From NCBI RefSeq assembly GCF_000023285.1, contig NC_013162.1, positions 1,404,501 through 1,468,500 on the forward strand: 64,000 nt of DNA, read 5' to 3'. Shown one piece after another: positions 44,117-53,522 of the stretch. The translations under genes were made by a program, and so were the position numbers. Under the pieces are notes generated by a model, which saw nothing but the letters and a program-made list of their open reading frames with translations, did no database searches and was not told the origin of the DNA. The stretch comes from Capnocytophaga ochracea DSM 7271 (GTDB taxonomy: Bacteria > Bacteroidota > Bacteroidia > Flavobacteriales > Flavobacteriaceae). How positions within the stretch are numbered: position 1 is the stretch's first letter; each line of letters begins with the position of its first letter.

Positions 44117-45979
44117 CTATTTCTTATAAATATTATTCTCTCTGTTGATATCTACACTTCTGTTATTAGGGTCTAATACTATACTCTGGATATTGTTCAA
44201 TGGCATATCGAGTTCAAAAGTGTAGGTAAGGTTACCCCAACCCCAAGCAGGAACTACCGTACGGGGATAATTAGGGTAAGTGTTTGGTTTTTCGCCGTAA
44301 GTCATTCGCAAGGGTACATATACGTATTGGGTTTTACCAGCTTTATCGGTTACAAAAAGGTCGATAGAAAGAGGCAGGCGTTCTAAGCGTTTGAGGGTAA
44401 TTGCCGTTTTATTTCCTTTGGCTTCTACCTTGTCGATAGCGTAATCGGCTACGTGGTCAGTTTGCATAAACTCATTGAGGAACCATTGCAATTGCATTCC
44501 TGATACTTTTTCGGCTATGCGAATAAAATCATTGGGAGTTGGATTCTTGAAAGCATATTCTCGGTAGTAGCGTTTGAGAGTTTTCATCAGTGCTTCGTTG
44601 CCCATTAGATAATCTAACTGAGTGAGGAAGAGCTGTCCTTTGTAGTAAGCGGCAATACTATAAGCGTAGTTCGTCGCATAACGGTCGGAATGAGTGATGG
44701 TAGGTTCTTGTAACCCCGATTTTACTAAGTTTAGGTAGCCGTTGTAGGCTTTAGTAAAGGGATAGTTGGTTGCAGGAATGAGGTGCAACACTTGTTGTTC
44801 GGCAAGTGTTTGGATATAGGAGGTAAACCCTTCGTCCATCCACGGATAAGCTGCCTCATCGGTAGCTAAGAGGTGTTGAAACCAAGCGTGAGCCAGTTCG
44901 TGGGTGGCGGTGCCTATTAAACTCTCGTATTTCTTACCGCCTTCCATAAGGGTACACATTGCATACTCCATACCACCATCGCCTCCTTGAATGAAAGAGT
45001 ATTGAGGCCAAGGATATTTGCCTATAAGTGTATTGAAATAATCGAATACTTTGAGCATATCGGGCTGGATACGCTTCCAATTCTCTGGATATTTTTTATA
45101 GAAGAAGTGTATGGTCTTACCGTCGGTGAGAGTGTGCTTATCGTGAGTAAACTGAGGGTCGGCAGCCCAAGTGAAATCGTGTACACGTTCGGCTACAAAG
45201 TGCCACGTTTTGGTTTTAGCTTTGGTTTGGGGTATTTTTACGCCCTTATCTTCATAACCACAGCCCATTTCGTTAGGATTTTGCAACACGCCTGAACCTG
45301 CTACCACATAGGTTTTGTCGAGGGTGATTTTTACATCGAAGTTACCCCAAACGCCGTAGAACTCACGACCTAAGTATTCGGTAGTATGCCAACCTTGATG
45401 ATCGTAAGCTACCATTTTAGGGTACCATTGTGCCATTGAAAGCGCTACGCCATCGGGGCTATTACGACCTGCACGACGTATCATTACGGGCACTTGACCT
45501 TCAAAGGTCATATCGAGTACTGTTTTGCTGTGAGGTAGAATAGGGGTGGGGAGGGTTACTTTTAGAATTGTACTTTCGTGAGAGAAGGTAGCTTTTTGTC
45601 CGTCCTGACTCATAGCCGTAATGCGCAATAGTCCGATTTCAGAAGGTGAGAGTTTGGCTATACGACTCTCGTAAATGGGGTTTTTATCGGTGCCGAGATT
45701 GTTAGCCATACGTCTATCGGGGTCGGGGATGGATTGCAGTTTGCTATCCATTTCGCTATTTGGCTGAAAAGCGTTGAAATAGAGGTGGTAGAATACTACG
45801 CTGAGAGTATCGGGAGAGTTATTGGTATACGTGAGTTTTTGGGTGCCTTTATACTGAAAGTTTTTTACGTCCATCGTTACGTTCATTTGGTAATCAGCTT
45901 GTTGTTGCCAAGGGTTATCTTGGGCTATTGCATTCAGCGTAAAAGCGAAAATAGAGAGTGCTAAGAGTATTTTTCTCAT
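44117..45979 (-). CDS. M1 family zinc aminopeptidase, exported
   Basis: Periplasmic or secreted metallopeptidase of 620 residues with a signal peptide (MRKILLALSIFAFTLNAIAQ). The exopeptidase motif GGMEYAM, zinc site HELAHAWFQH with downstream Glu in MDEGFTSYIQ, and a Tyr region YKGQLFLTQLDYL are all present. The N-terminal beta-saddle domain (YQMNVTMDVKNFQYKGTQKL) is typical. It heads a minus-strand operon; the -7 box is at 46011-46018. Confidence 0.93.
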   Translation of the reverse strand: MRKILLALSIFAFTLNAIAQDNPWQQQADYQMNVTMDVKNFQYKGTQKLTYTNNSPDTLSVVFYHLYFNAFQPNSEMDSKLQSIPDPDRRMANNLGTDKNPIYESRIAKLSPSEIGLLRITAMSQDGQKATFSHESTILKVTLPTPILPHSKTVLDMTFEGQVPVMIRRAGRNSPDGVALSMAQWYPKMVAYDHQGWHTTEYLGREFYGVWGNFDVKITLDKTYVVAGSGVLQNPNEMGCGYEDKGVKIPQTKAKTKTWHFVAERVHDFTWAADPQFTHDKHTLTDGKTIHFFYKKYPENWKRIQPDMLKVFDYFNTLIGKYPWPQYSFIQGGDGGMEYAMCTLMEGGKKYESLIGTATHELAHAWFQHLLATDEAAYPWMDEGFTSYIQTLAEQQVLHLIPATNYPFTKAYNGYLNLVKSGLQEPTITHSDRYATNYAYSIAAYYKGQLFLTQLDYLMGNEALMKTLKRYYREYAFKNPTPNDFIRIAEKVSGMQLQWFLNEFMQTDHVADYAIDKVEAKGNKTAITLKRLERLPLSIDLFVTDKAGKTQYVYVPLRMTYGEKPNTYPNYPRTVVPAWGWGNLTYTFELDMPLNNIQSIVLDPNNRSVDINRENNIYKK

Positions 45980-46010
45980 TATTATATTCTATTGATAGTT
46001 ATTGAAAGTG

Positions 46011-46018
46011 CAAAGGTA
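46011..46018 (-). promoter_or_regulatory. -7 box TACCTTTG for the M1 peptidase operon
   Basis: The minus strand reads TACCTTTG 31 bp upstream of the start codon at 45979. Confidence 0.55.
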
Positions 46019-46041
46019 CGAAGTAATTGGGAAATTAGCAA

Positions 46042-46111
46042 GTCGTAGCACGACGGGCAGGTGGAAAATTAGGAAATGAGGTGCGAGCCGCACAGGCAGT
46101 CGTAGCACGAC
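46042..46111. repeat. Mini-hairpin units next to copy D
   Basis: GTCGT-AGC-ACGAC at 46042-46054, then GTGCG-AGC-CGCAC at 46081-46093 and GTCGT-AGC-ACGAC at 46099-46111; the last two have the 18-bp period with AGGCA between. Confidence 0.85.
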
Positions 46112-46119
46112 AGGCTATT

Positions 46120-46438
46120 AACTTTGACAAAGTTTGAGATGAAAAAGCGATGTGTTGATACTGTTAGGAGTATTCGGAAGATATCGGAGGTTTTCGGAAG
46201 ATAGCTGAGAGAAGTTTTGGTGAAAAAAGGCTGTGAGGAGGGTGAGGTTAGCTTATAGAGAGCTTATAGGAAGCTTATACGAATCTTGGACGATTGGTAT
46301 AGAAAGGGTATATAAGTAGTTGATTCATAATATAATACAACAAGGCTAAAAATGTTAAAAACGGGGTTTCGAGGCGAAAGAAAGAGAATCCTCACCCCGT
46401 CCCTCTCCCAAGGAGAGGGGGAATGTAGTGACGGGAAA
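46120..46438 (+). repeat. Divergent-gap repeat, copy D
   Basis: Same orientation as copies C and E. The core of 11-bp units is at about 46250-46300 and differs from copy C by one base by eye just outside the units. It lies in the 691-bp gap between the divergent M1 peptidase (45979) and thyA (46671) genes. After the repeat the gap is AT-rich. Confidence 0.85.
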
Positions 46439-46602
46439 GAGGATTAATAAATTAGAGAATTTGGAAATTAGTAAATTTGTTGGAGGAGTTTAGTAGGGGG
46501 GGGTGGCGATGGAAAGATGAAGCGCAGTGATATATAAGACAAAGATAAGCTATATAAAAAATTGGAAATAAGTGGGTTGATAGAATGAGAGGGGTTAGGG
46601 TA

Positions 46603-46632
46603 TTGGTATTTTTTATTATTGTTGTATCTTTG
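46603..46632 (+). promoter_or_regulatory. Promoter TTG-N19-TATCTTTG for thyA
   Basis: TTG 46603-46605 and TATCTTTG 46625-46632 with 19-bp spacing, 38 bp before the ATG. Confidence 0.75.
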
Positions 46633-46670
46633 CACCGATTTAACTTCTTAGGTTTAACACTTAACTAAAA

Positions 46671-47495
46671 ATGCAAACATATCACGACCTCTTGCGCCAT
46701 ATCCTCGATAATGGCTATTCTAAAGATGACCGTACCGGCACGGGAACGACTAGTGTATTTGGTTACCAAATGCGCTTTGACCTCAATAAGGGTTTTCCGC
46801 TGGTAACGACTAAAAAGATACACTTAAAATCGGTTATCTATGAATTACTTTGGTTTTTAAAAGGAGATACAAATATTAAATATCTCACTGACCACGGGGT
46901 GCGCATTTGGAACGAATGGGCAGATGAGAACGGCGACCTCGGTCCTGTTTATGGAGCGCAATGGCGCCACTGGAATGGCGAGGCGATTGACCAGATAAAA
47001 ACGGTGGTAGAGACTCTTAAACAAAATCCTGAAAGCCGACGGATTATCGTTTCGGCTTGGAATCCGTCGGTATTGCCTGATACAGGAAAATCGTTTGCGG
47101 AGAATGTAGCCAATGGTAAAGCGGCATTGCCTCCTTGTCACGCACTGTTTCAGTTTTACGTAGCCGATGGGAAATTGTCTTGTCAGTTATACCAACGCAG
47201 TGCCGATGTGTTTTTAGGAGTGCCTTTTAACATTGCTTCATATGCGTTACTCACGATGATGCTTGCGCAAGTATGCGATTTGCAATTAGGAGATTTTGTG
47301 CATACTTTTGGTGATGTGCACATCTATAACAATCATCGTGAGCAGGTAGCTTTACAGCTCAGCAGGACGCCACGCCCTTTGCCTACGATGCACTTGAATC
47401 GGGCAGTGAAGGATTTGTTTGCCTTTGATTATGACGATTTTCGTTTAGAAGGCTATGACCCTTACCCTACGATTAAAGCGCAGGTATCGGTATAA
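46671..47495 (+). CDS. thyA: Thymidylate synthase
   Basis: Converts dUMP to dTMP using methylene-tetrahydrofolate. The 274-residue protein has [18 protein letters not shown], the catalytic Cys156 in [32 protein letters not shown] and GDVHIYNNH. Length fits a ThyA with a modest insertion ([13 protein letters not shown]). Confidence 0.98.
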   Translation: MQTYHDLLRHILDNGYSKDDRTGTGTTSVFGYQMRFDLNKGFPLVTTKKIHLKSVIYELLWFLKGDTNIKYLTDHGVRIWNEWADENGDLGPVYGAQWRHWNGEAIDQIKTVVETLKQNPESRRIIVSAWNPSVLPDTGKSFAENVANGKAALPPCHALFQFYVADGKLSCQLYQRSADVFLGVPFNIASYALLTMMLAQVCDLQLGDFVHTFGDVHIYNNHREQVALQLSRTPRPLPTMHLNRAVKDLFAFDYDDFRLEGYDPYPTIKAQVSV

Positions 47496-47589
47496 AGTTA
47501 AAATTTCGTTAAAAAATGCTTAAAATTTTGCTATATGGAGCTTTTTTGTTTCATTTGTGCGTTTAAAATAAAGTAAATACTATAAAAAA

Positions 47590-48834
47590 ATGAAGAAATA
47601 TCTTACAATCGTTATCGCTTTGGTAACCTTACAAAGTGCGTTTTCACAGGTTATTTCGGAGACTTTTTCGTCAGGGAGACTCAATAGAAAACAGAAGATA
47701 GGTATCTACAAGCCTGAAAAGTACACGGATAGACAGGCATATCCGCTGATAGTAGTGCTCAATGCGGAAACGCTGATGGAACCTGTTGTTTCGATGGTGC
47801 GTTATTACGAACAGTTTGGTGAAATGCCTAAGTGTATAGTGGTGGGTGTGTATGAACCCAAACAAGAAGATGTAACGGTGGTAGAAGAGGTGGGTCGCCC
47901 TATTAATGAGTCGGCTCGTTTCTTTGAGTTTGTATCGGCAGAATTGGTGCCTTACATACAAGGGAAATACCCAATAGCTGACCTAAAAGGGGTTATTGCT
48001 TCGGAAGAGGCGGGTTTTTTGGCTAATTACTATATGCTTGCCGAGAAGAAACCTACTTTTAATATGATAGTAAGCCTTAATCCAGTGGCTCTTCCACGTA
48101 TGGGAGAAGAGTTTTCGCACGCTTTGGCAGCGGGAGTGCCTAACCGTTTATTTTACTATATGGCTACTGCCGATGTGGAAAACAAAGTAGTGTACGACAA
48201 GGCAATTCAGTTTGAAAGAGCGATGCGCTCAGCGCCTGTGCACGAATCGGTAGAATATCACTTTGTTGATTTTAAAGGAAGCTCAGTAAACGCTGCTAAA
48301 TTGCAGGGGATAGCACAGGCACTTGATATGTGTTTTGACATTTATAAACCCATAGGAGGCAAGGAGTTTAAGACCCAAATGGAGACTCTTGAAACCGGGA
48401 TTTATGAATATTTGGAGAACAAATATAACACTATTTATAAACAGTTAGGCGTAAAGAAAGTGCCTATACTAAACGATGTGATGGCTACTTATACAGCTAT
48501 TAATTCGTCGCAAGACTGGGAATCGCTTAAGAAATTAGCGAAATACGTAGAGAGCAATGGCTACCTAAAAACTGCTATGCCCAATTTCTTTTTAGCTGAA
48601 TATTACGAAAAAATAGGCGACGATAAAAAGGCACTGAAAACGTATCAGAAAGCGTATACTGAGCCTAATATAGATTTCATCACAGGAGACTTGATAAATG
48701 AACGTATCACGCATTTGCAAGCTACCAAACGCAAGAGTAAACACACAAAAGTAATAGAACCCATAGAACCAACAGAAGAAGTGGCACCTGCACAAGAAGA
48801 ACAAAATCCTACCGATGAAAGTAATCAGAACTAA
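47590..48834 (+). CDS. Exported esterase-like protein with C-terminal TPR
   Basis: A 414-residue protein with a signal peptide (MKKYLTIVIALVTLQSAFSQ), an esterase-D-like alpha/beta hydrolase domain (KQKIGIYKPEKYTDRQAYPL; CIVVGVYEP) and a TPR-like helical pair near the C-terminus (PNFFLAEYYEKIGDDKKALK). The nucleophile elbow reads ASEEAGFLANY rather than GxSxGG, so the classical Ser appears replaced. It may be non-catalytic or use another residue. The end overlaps rmlC by 20 bp. Confidence 0.75.
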   Translation: MKKYLTIVIALVTLQSAFSQVISETFSSGRLNRKQKIGIYKPEKYTDRQAYPLIVVLNAETLMEPVVSMVRYYEQFGEMPKCIVVGVYEPKQEDVTVVEEVGRPINESARFFEFVSAELVPYIQGKYPIADLKGVIASEEAGFLANYYMLAEKKPTFNMIVSLNPVALPRMGEEFSHALAAGVPNRLFYYMATADVENKVVYDKAIQFERAMRSAPVHESVEYHFVDFKGSSVNAAKLQGIAQALDMCFDIYKPIGGKEFKTQMETLETGIYEYLENKYNTIYKQLGVKKVPILNDVMATYTAINSSQDWESLKKLAKYVESNGYLKTAMPNFFLAEYYEKIGDDKKALKTYQKAYTEPNIDFITGDLINERITHLQATKRKSKHTKVIEPIEPTEEVAPAQEEQNPTDESNQN

Positions 48835-49363
48835 GATAGAAGGCGTGGTGATTATTGAGCCACAGGTGTTTTTTGACGGAAGAGGTTACTTTTTTGAATC
48901 GTTTTCGCAACAGCGATTTAATGAGTTAGTAAGCCCCACTGTATTTGTACAAGACAACGAATCGCAATCGACCTATGGGGTATTGCGCGGATTACACTTT
49001 CAGAAACCACCTTTTGCACAGGCTAAATTGGTGAGAGTCGTAAAAGGAGAAGTACTTGATGTAGCAGTGGATTTGCGAAAAGACTCACCTACCTTTGGGC
49101 AGTATGAGTCTGTGATACTAAACGAAGAAAACAAGCGCCAGTTTTTTATCCCGAGAGGTTTTGCTCACGGTTTTGCTGTATTGAGCGAAGAAGCTATTTT
49201 TCAATACAAATGCGACAATTACTACGCTCCCGAGAGTGAGGGTAGTGTGCGCTGGGACGACCCTACCATAGGTATCGATTGGCGACTACCAGCTGAGGTG
49301 ATACAACTTTCGGAGAAAGACAAGAAAGCGCCATTACTGGTAGAGGCAAAAGGTAAAAGATAA
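48815..49363 (+). CDS. rmlC: dTDP-4-dehydrorhamnose 3,5-epimerase
   Basis: Third step of dTDP-L-rhamnose synthesis. The 182-residue cupin has DGRGYFFESFSQQRF, QDNESQSTYGVLRGLHFQ (catalytic His), GEVLDVAVDLRKDSPTFGQY, FIPRGFAHGFAVLSEEA and the Tyr-bearing YKCDNYYAPESEG. It overlaps the upstream gene by 20 bp. Its pathway partner RmlD is at 10901. Confidence 0.96.
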   Translation: MKVIRTKIEGVVIIEPQVFFDGRGYFFESFSQQRFNELVSPTVFVQDNESQSTYGVLRGLHFQKPPFAQAKLVRVVKGEVLDVAVDLRKDSPTFGQYESVILNEENKRQFFIPRGFAHGFAVLSEEAIFQYKCDNYYAPESEGSVRWDDPTIGIDWRLPAEVIQLSEKDKKAPLLVEAKGKR

Positions 49364-49492
49364 AAGGTAAAGCCAGTGAGGGCTCGTAACAGGGTATGTG
49401 AGTGAAAGGTGAAAAGAGATTGAAAATCAAAGAGCTAAATGTTCCTAACACTTAACACTCAACACTTAGCTAAAAAATAGTTGTCTAAATAT

Positions 49493-49523
49493 TTGGTAGA
49501 TTGGGAAAAAGGAGTTACTTTTG
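49493..49523 (+). promoter_or_regulatory. Promoter TTG-N20-TACTTTTG for tRNA-His
   Basis: TTG 49493-49495 and TACTTTTG 49516-49523, 17 bp before the tRNA. Confidence 0.65.
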
Positions 49524-49540
49524 CACCCGAAAATACAGAC

Positions 49541-49615
<75 letters not shown>

Positions 49616-49623
49616 CTATTAAT

Positions 49624-49653
49624 AAAAAAAGCGCCTTAAAAGGCGCTTTTTTT
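49624..49653 (+). terminator. Terminator after tRNA-His
   Basis: A 14-bp stem (AAAAAAAGCGCCTT / AAGGCGCTTTTTTT) with AA loop, 8 bp after the tRNA. Confidence 0.88.
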
Positions 49654-49743
49654 ATGCTCATACGCTATGGCTTATACAAAGCTAGTATATTTCTGAAAAA
49701 CGACTTTTAGCTTTTTATTAATTAGCTCAATTTCGACGTAAGG

Positions 49744-49886
49744 AAAGAGTAGCTTACGCTACAGAAATTTTACAAATCTTCACAAATCAAACAAATAGGA
49801 GACAAGCTACCTGAAAGTTTCGCACAGATTACAATGTAAACACAACTATTATAAATCAGTATTATATATCGAACTGAGGTTAAAAT
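49744..49886 (+). repeat. Second dispersed repeat, copy 2
   Basis: Shares ordered segments with 42335-42570 (AGGAAAGAGTAGCTTACGCTA end, ATCAAACAAATAGG, TCGCACAGATTACA, AAATCAGTATTATATA). It sits at the left border of the AT-rich toxin island. The rest of 49654-49948 shows nothing else. Confidence 0.75.
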
Positions 49887-49948
49887 AAACCTCTATTTAC
49901 TGATGGATATAAGAGTATTTTTGCTTTTGATATAAATAAAGTTGCTAA

Positions 49949-51088
49949 TTCGAAATAGGCGACCCTTTGCGTTATATAGGAATAAGCATTCGTTATGTAA
50001 AAAATGCTTCAGGCAAACTACTGATAGTCTTTAGAAATGCGACAGGCAAAGTAGCTGAACGATTAGAAAGCGGCTTGTACAGAGTACGTGTATTAGTAAA
50101 CAATACCGAAAGATTTGAAGACGTATCTGAAAACATAGCCGAAGAACTATTCAATGGTAGAACAGCACCTATAGGGGGTGATACAAAAGCAAGATTAGCG
50201 CACACCGCTGAAGATACCGCTGAAAAAGTCACTAAAGAGCTTTTAGAAAAAGCAGAAAGTTTAGTTAAAAAAGCTCGTAGTGAAGCTTCTAAATTTGCTA
50301 ATGACTCAAAAGTTATAAACAAAGTAGCTGAATTTTTAAGTAATAAAAAAGCATTAGAGGCTATTGGTGGCGAAGAAGGATTGGAAGCTATTATAAGAGC
50401 TAATGTATGAGCTGGTTGTTCTACTTGTGGGAAAGCAACTACTTCATTTTTAAAGAATATGGACGAGTATTTAGATGATGTGTTAGATTTTGTCTCAAAG
50501 TACAGAGAAGTAGATGGTTTTGATGATGTGATAAGAGAACTCAAAAAGCTCAATAAAGATAATACTCCTAACTATGCCGTTGAAGGAGCTGCTTTTATGC
50601 TAAGTAAAATGCGTAAAACCTCTGAAATAACTCCACAAAGTGTTAAAAGGTTTGACGCACGTTTTGAATCAAAAGAAATTGATTGTTCTAATTGTCGTTT
50701 TGATATAGAACTCTTTCAAAAAAACGTAGGAGATTTAAAATATTTGGAATACAAGAGTTATATAGATGCATCCAAAATATCTCTTAACCAATTTCAATCT
50801 TACCTACAATCTGTAAACACTTTAGGTGAGCTAAGATATGTTTTTGATATTTCAAAAATATCAGCAAGTAAAATAAAAGGAGGGATTAAAAAATTCTTTA
50901 CTAATAATGAAGATGAAATTTTCAAAACTGTTTGGAAAAACAAAAACTTGAGAGATCATTTGTTCAATACATCTAACTATCCAAAAAATATTTCTCAAAA
51001 TAAACTAAAAGAGCTTATGAAAGAAGATTTTCATCAATTAATATCTAAACAGGAAAGTCAATTGTATAAAATTATAAAAGTAGAATAG
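49949..51088 (+). pseudogene. C-terminal remnant of a large polymorphic-type toxin, interrupted by TGA
   Basis: One reading frame runs from a stop at 49946 to 51088 with a single in-frame TGA at 50408-50410. Before it: GDPLRYIG, a beta-rich segment (RLESGLYRVRVLVNN) and a long charged helix (AEDTAEKVTKELLEKAESLV). After it: AGCSTCGKATTSFLKNM and a terminal domain of about 190 residues with LKYLEYKSY (E-x-K), which resembles the core of PD-(D/E)xK nuclease toxins. No start codon or signal is left, so the 5' part is lost. A homologous domain fragment lies at 59078. The nuclease assignment is inference from the short motif. The candidate immunity gene starts 1 bp after the stop. Confidence 0.72.
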
Positions 51089-51089
51089 A

Positions 51090-52130
51090 ATGAACTTTAT
51101 AAATACTCAATCATTTAGCAATATAAGTAATTTTCAAGTCTTAGACAATCACATTGCTTTCAATGATGAAAATAATCACTTGTATATCAATGGTTATCTT
51201 TTAGATGAAGATAATGAAAGTTACTTCTTTTACGATACATATCTATGCTATCATACAAAAGAAGGAGGTACAGTATTTTTCAATTACATCAATAACACCT
51301 CTTTTGAGATAGATGTGTTTTTTCATAAAGATACTTTATTCAATAATAACTTTCTAACTTCTAAGAATTTCTTTAAAAATGAAGAAGGTAAATGGTTAAG
51401 TGATTTGTATCTTTATCAATTAAATCCTTTTAAGGAGATTAAAAAATATGATTATTTTATAGAGGGTAATTTCTTTAGGGAAAAGGATTTTATGTTGCAA
51501 ATATTCTTAAAAAGAAATGTTATTTTAAAAAATATGGAAAATGATATCCTTTGGCAGTATTCTTTAGATAAAAAAGGCTCTATGAGTGTAGGACTTGAAA
51601 TAATTAAATTTTTAGGGATATATAAAAACAATATCTGCTTTGTTCTCAATAATGGGTTGTTAGTTTTAGATATTTATTCAGGAGAAGAAGCTCATTTTAT
51701 ATCAAATGGGAAAATTTTAAAAGGTAATGCTTTCCAAGAGGATTTTAAAGGTTTTTTTGGATATGATACTATTTTGGATATTTCCAAAGGTATTATTTTT
51801 AACTTAAATTTATATTTCTATTTGGAATATGATTTAAATTCTAACAAGAACCTTTTTGATAGTTATAGTTTTAGGAAAGAGGATAATAACAATAACTTAT
51901 ATTTGAATAATATAGGAGGTTATGATGATAAGTATATCTATGCCTTTGAAGGAAGAGATAGCAATCGTTTTGCACTTCTTGACAGAGAGAAAAAGGAAGT
52001 GATATGGTCATCAGAATTGCTTCAGAAAGGAAATGAAATTTCTTACATCATAGATATGCAAATCTCTGGGAATAATATCTATATTTTAGATAGTAATGAT
52101 ACTTTACGTATTTTTGAGAGAAGAGTTTAA
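51090..52130 (+). CDS. Beta-propeller-like candidate immunity protein
   Basis: A 346-residue cytoplasmic protein without signal peptide, very rich in Asn, Phe, Tyr and Ile. It is made of repeated strand-turn units (ILDISKGIIFNLNLYFYLEY; DKYIYAFEGRDSNRFALLDR; IIDMQISGNNIYILDSND), like WD40/PQQ-type propellers. The last ~25 residues resemble the end of the split protein at 52161+58315. It starts 1 bp after the toxin remnant, the usual place of an immunity gene, so that function is inferred from position. Low GC supports transfer. Confidence 0.65.
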   Translation: MNFINTQSFSNISNFQVLDNHIAFNDENNHLYINGYLLDEDNESYFFYDTYLCYHTKEGGTVFFNYINNTSFEIDVFFHKDTLFNNNFLTSKNFFKNEEGKWLSDLYLYQLNPFKEIKKYDYFIEGNFFREKDFMLQIFLKRNVILKNMENDILWQYSLDKKGSMSVGLEIIKFLGIYKNNICFVLNNGLLVLDIYSGEEAHFISNGKILKGNAFQEDFKGFFGYDTILDISKGIIFNLNLYFYLEYDLNSNKNLFDSYSFRKEDNNNNLYLNNIGGYDDKYIYAFEGRDSNRFALLDREKKEVIWSSELLQKGNEISYIIDMQISGNNIYILDSNDTLRIFERRV

Positions 52131-52160
52131 TTTATAGGTTTATTTTATATCTTTAACACC

Positions 52161-52421
52161 ATGAAAATAACAGATGTTAGGAGTTTTTATATTACTCAAA
52201 AAGATTTTTTTTACACTAAGAATGGTATGCTGTTTAGCATTCAAAACAAAAAAGAAAAAACTATTGCTCCTATAGTAAATTCTTGTTGGGGAAGCAAATA
52301 TGAAGAAAATAGTATTGTTGTTTTTGGTGATTTTGGTAGTAAGGTTTATAACTACAAAGGAGAATTAGAATACGATACAAACTTATATGTAGAGTATTAT
52401 GAAAACCAAAATAATTATATC
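52161..52421 (+). pseudogene. Second propeller-like immunity gene, 5' part (split by composite transposon)
   Basis: 87 codons (MKITDVRSFYITQKDFFYTK ... ENQNNYI) in frame up to the IS end at 52422; the IS then adds KRV and a stop. The matching 3' part begins at 58315. Joining across one copy of the duplicated ATC gives NYI-IYDENS with the frame kept, so this gene was interrupted, probably recently. Confidence 0.8.
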
Positions 52422-53314
52422 AAACGTGTTTAAACTTTTTTGAGGAACTTGGAGATAAAACCTAATAGAAGCATTCCAATCCAAGTTACATCAAGATATT
52501 CGTATCTCATTATCAAACCTTTATATCCGTCAAGCCAACCATTTGCTTGTTCAATTTTAAACCTATTTTTGTACAATTCTTCATCAAAATAAACATCTGG
52601 TTGCTCTCCATTTCGGGGATTAGGTTTGATATTTGCTATAATTTCTTTGCTTTCTAAAAAATCTCTCAGAGATTTGCTGTCAAATCCTGCATCAGCATTG
52701 AGAAACAGTCCTTTGTGTTCTATTCCTGCTTCTTCTAATAAAGCTAAGATTTCTTTTAGTACTTCTTCTATTTCATATAAGTCATTGTGATTTCGAGCTT
52801 TAGGACTTCCCATTGCTATCATTTGCCTTTTATTATCACACAAAAAATACTATTTGTGGTTACGGCTTTTTTTCTTGCTTGATAACCTGCAGATTCTCCT
52901 TTTTGCCGACAACGTGTATGACTACCATCCAATTGAACGCAAGACATATCTAACTTTCTTTTCTTCTTACTTAATAGATTCAACCATACTCGCTGAAAAC
53001 TACCATCTTTACTCTATTTATTGAAGTAGTAATAGACATTTTGCCAAGAGATCTCTCCTTTTTCAAAATAGCTCTCAATTGGAAGTTCTCTCCATTGCAC
53101 CCCTGTTTTTAATCTCTTGAGAATCAATAAAAATATTGAAGCTAAATCAAAATTACTTTTAAAACCTCTTTTTCCTACACTTAAAAAGGGAATAATCCAT
53201 TTATTTATTGTATCTTTGCTCAAAGTTCCTGAATTTTAGTGTTTTTTCTCAAACACAAAATTACTAATTTTCGGGAACTTTTACTTTATTATAGGAAAAA
53301 GTTTAAACAGCTTT
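52422..53314 (-). mobile_element. IS5-like insertion sequence, copy 1
   Basis: 893 bp with imperfect terminal inverted repeats (left AAACGTGTTTAAACTTTTT; right, inverted, nearly AAGCTGTTTAAACTTTTT). The minus strand carries a two-part transposase. By eye about a dozen substitutions separate it from copy 2 over its length, with no indel. Confidence 0.85.
52430..53223 (-). pseudogene. IS5-family DDE transposase, inactivated (copy 1)
   Basis: N-terminal part 53223-53014 (KWIIPFLSVGKRGFKSNFDL, GVQWRELPIE, YYFNK) ends at an in-frame TAG. The same frame continues (SKDGSFQRVWLNLL, LDGSH with the first Asp, ESAGYQARKKAVTT) and shifts near 52850 at a T-run. The second part (52843-52430) has MIAMGSPKA, NADAGFDSK (second Asp) and RFKIEQANGWLDG (Glu). 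Two lesions make it non-functional unless recoded. Copy 2 has the same lesions. Confidence 0.85.
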
Positions 53315-53451
53315 ATTCCGTCTATTCTTTGATAGCATTAGAAGTTCAAACAAATTTAACAATAAGAATAAATAATAATTATTAATGACATAATTATCAA
53401 TGATTTAAAAATTTTTAAGTGTTAAAATTAGTATTAAATTTTTGTTAAAAC

Positions 53452-53485
53452 GGGGGGGGGGGGTAAAAATATTATTGTACTTTTG
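53452..53485 (+). promoter_or_regulatory. Promoter with 12-G homopolymer (candidate phase-variable promoter of cytolysin operon)
   Basis: A run of 12 G (53452-53463) ends 14 bp before the -7 box TACTTTTG (53478-53485), so it covers the position of the -33 element. The nearest upstream TTG is at 53442-53444. The first gene starts at 53523. Length changes in the G-run would move upstream sequence relative to the -7 box. The preceding 53315-53451 is AT-rich with no gene. Confidence 0.65.
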
Positions 53486-53522
53486 TCGCATAATTATTAT
53501 TAAAAAAATAAGAACTTTTACG

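Noticed and set aside
51250-51260. Shine-Dalgarno-like AAGAAGGAGG stretch inside the immunity-type gene
   Set aside because: It is internal to a good reading frame with no following start, and Bacteroidota make little use of such sites.
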